12,812 bases of DNA from an uncultured Eubacteriales bacterium (GTDB taxonomy: Bacteria; Bacillota_A; Clostridia; Oscillospirales; Oscillospiraceae): the NCBI GenBank assembly GCA_949742895.1, contig CATJRT010000217.1:1-12812 (forward strand). The letters are read 5' to 3'. A model generated the notes under the pieces. It saw nothing but the letters and a program-made list of their open reading frames with translations. It was not told the origin of the DNA and did no database searches. The position numbers were made by a program, and so were the translations under genes. Shown one piece after another: positions 11,342 through 12,812 of the stretch. Within the stretch, counting starts at the first letter, position 1; the number at the start of each line of letters is the position of its first letter.

Positions 11342-12677
11342 TGCCGGAGCATACATTTGATTCCGCCTATTTGATCCGGACAGCGGCGGCGGCAGAGGTG
11401 TTTTTCTGCGTCATCTTCTACACGCTGCCCTTTCACCGGCGGAGCCGGTGCCTCTTGCGGCTGGCAGCCATGCTCCTGGGCGGTATGGCCGTACTGGTCC
11501 CCCTGACATATATTTATCTGAGCCTTCCCGGTGTACCGACCAATATTTTCATTACTTTCGCTGTATATGCATATCACTTTTTGCTCTTATGGACGCTGTT
11601 CCGGGAAAACCTGTCCGAACTGCTGCTGACAGTATGTGCCGGTATGGCAACACAGACGCTGATCGGAAAACTGTTTGAATCACTTTATATCGTCTTGGGG
11701 AAGAATCCATATGCGAGCCTCTCCCTTTTTCCAGATGGGACACTGCCTGCTGGACTTGATTGGTTTATCTACTATGCCCTCCACCTTCTGCTGGCGCTGG
11801 CCCTTTCCCTCCTTTTCCGGCGCAAAAAGGTTTATAGCCACGGGAATTTTTACACGAAGGTCATCATCGTGTTCTCCCTGTCTACTACAGTGATCACCAC
11901 GACTTTGTCAAATTACAGCCGCCCGCTGGAGCCGCAGAACCTCCAATTAGCCATGGTAATCCGCTGCTTTTCAGCGCTGTTCGCTTTGTGCGTGCTGATT
12001 CTGCGCACCGGTATTCTGGAGCAGAGCCGGATGTGGGAGGAACTGCGGACCACGGAGGAGCTGCTGCACGCAGAAAAAAAGCAATTTGAGAATATCCGCA
12101 GCGACATGGATATCATCAATATGAAATGCCACGACATCCGGCACCAGCTTTCCCAATATGCGGGGAAGTTGACCGAGGAAGAGCTGAAAAGCCTAAAATC
12201 TGCCATCCAAATTTACGATGCCACGTTGAAAACGGGCAGCGATATTTTGGATATGCTGCTCTATAAGCGGCAGGGCTTCTGCCAGGAAAATCATATTAAG
12301 ATTACCTGTATTGCGGATGGTGAATGTCTGTCCTTTCTGTCGCCCTCCGATCAGTATTCCCTGTTCAATAACGCATTGAAAAACGCAATTGAAGCCGTCC
12401 TCAGCCTGCCGGATCCGGAAATGCGCATCATAAGCCTTATAGTAGAGCAGAAAAACGGCCTTGTTTCCATACACGTCACCAACTACTTCAACCGAAGCTG
12501 TACGATCAAGGACGGTTTGCCGCAGACCACCAACGAGGACGTGCAGCATCATGGTTATGGAACCCAAAGCCTGCGCTACATCGTGCAGCAATATGACGGG
12601 CGGATAAGCTTTGAAACGGATGACAGTACTTCTATTTGCATATCCTGCTTCCGCAGCAGGAGAGGCCCACAGCTTGA
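11341..12677 (+). CDS. GHKL sensor histidine kinase, frameshifted near the 3' end
   Basis: Membrane sensor kinase pairing with the LytTR regulator, whose stop overlaps this ATG by 1 nt. The first 225 or so residues form six or seven membrane helices with no large outside domain, as in AgrC/ComD-type kinases. Then come a helical linker, an H-box (KCHDIRHQL, phospho-acceptor about His264), the N-box NNALKNAIEAV (Asn344, Asn348) and the G-box HGYGTQSLRYIV (about 404-414), so the ATP-binding domain is nearly complete. After Asp-Asp-Ser-Thr430 the normal family ending (FYLHILLP) is found only in the -1 frame, where it runs to TGA at 12675-12677. Adding one T to ACTTCT at 12628-12633 restores it. 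As written, the frame stays open, crosses the IS end and leaves the window. The end given here is that of the repaired gene. No peptide-signal gene is seen beside it. Confidence 0.85.
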
Positions 12678-12718
12678 GCACGACAGCATCTATCAGGTCT
12701 GTTTGCTGCATCGTCTAA

Positions 12719-12812
12719 GAGCCTGTTTAAAATCTTCTGATGAGGATGGCAATGAGGGCAAACGTGAGAATCTGAGCAGAAATGTAAAGTTTGCGTTCAC
12801 AATTTTTCCAAA
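12719..12812. mobile_element. End of an insertion sequence (cut by window edge)
   Basis: From GAGCCTGTTTAAAATC (12719-12734), which looks like a terminal inverted repeat, the sequence becomes the tail of a transposase gene. The stop codon lies within the terminal repeat, as in many compact IS elements. TAA (or CTAA) at 12715-12718 just outside could be the target-site copy, as in parts of the IS5 family. The other end is outside the window, so family and boundaries remain tentative. Confidence 0.66.
12727..12812 (-). CDS. Transposase, C-terminal tail only
   Basis: The last 27 codons of a minus-strand gene read WKNCERKLYISAQ followed by ILTFALIAILIRRF and TAA. From memory, the pattern WKNCER.L followed by a hydrophobic helix and Arg-Arg is a common ending of DDE transposases in Bacillota and cyanobacteria. 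The catalytic residues lie outside the window, so activity cannot be judged. It faces the sensor kinase gene tail to tail. Confidence 0.62.
   Translation of the reverse strand, partial: WKNCERKLYISAQILTFALIAILIRRF

Overview
The window looks like chromosomal DNA from a GC-rich member of the Bacillota, most likely a gut Clostridia of the Oscillospiraceae type. This is inferred from a T-box leader, strong GGAGG ribosome sites, sigma-A type promoters, a LytTR/GHKL two-component pair and a glycoside-utilisation cluster; no 16S or other marker fixes the species.

Layout. (1) 1-1450, minus strand: a promoter and a T-box riboswitch with a probable Ala GCC specifier precede a small ASCH-domain gene and the first 233 codons of alaS, which runs off the left edge. 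(2) About 1500-1690, minus strand: a decayed transposase fragment of the IS5 type. It carries a frameshift and what looks like a 29-bp micro-inversion between 6-bp inverted repeats. (3) 1787-10410, minus strand: a five-gene operon, in transcription order an unrecognised lipoprotein, a GH3 glycosidase with reversed domain order anchored by a membrane helix at each end, a four-helix membrane protein overlapping it by 4 nt, a cytoplasmic GH2 beta-galactosidase of LacZ type, and a GPH-type (MelB-like) sugar symporter. (4) 10333-10624: a divergent intergenic region with one promoter facing each way. Between them lies a 63-bp dyad whose outer arms are 20-bp perfect inverted repeats. (5) 10625-12677, plus strand: a LytTR response regulator and a GHKL sensor kinase overlapping by 1 nt. 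The kinase appears to carry a 1-nt deletion near its 3' end. (6) From 12719: the end of an insertion sequence whose transposase C-terminus reads on the minus strand.

Working model (inference): the GH3 enzyme trims beta-linked glycosides outside the membrane, helped by the lipoprotein and the four-helix protein. The symporter imports small glycosides and LacZ cleaves them inside. The divergent LytTR system probably controls the operon through the intergenic dyad. The kinase frameshift and nearby IS suggest that this control may be altered in this strain.
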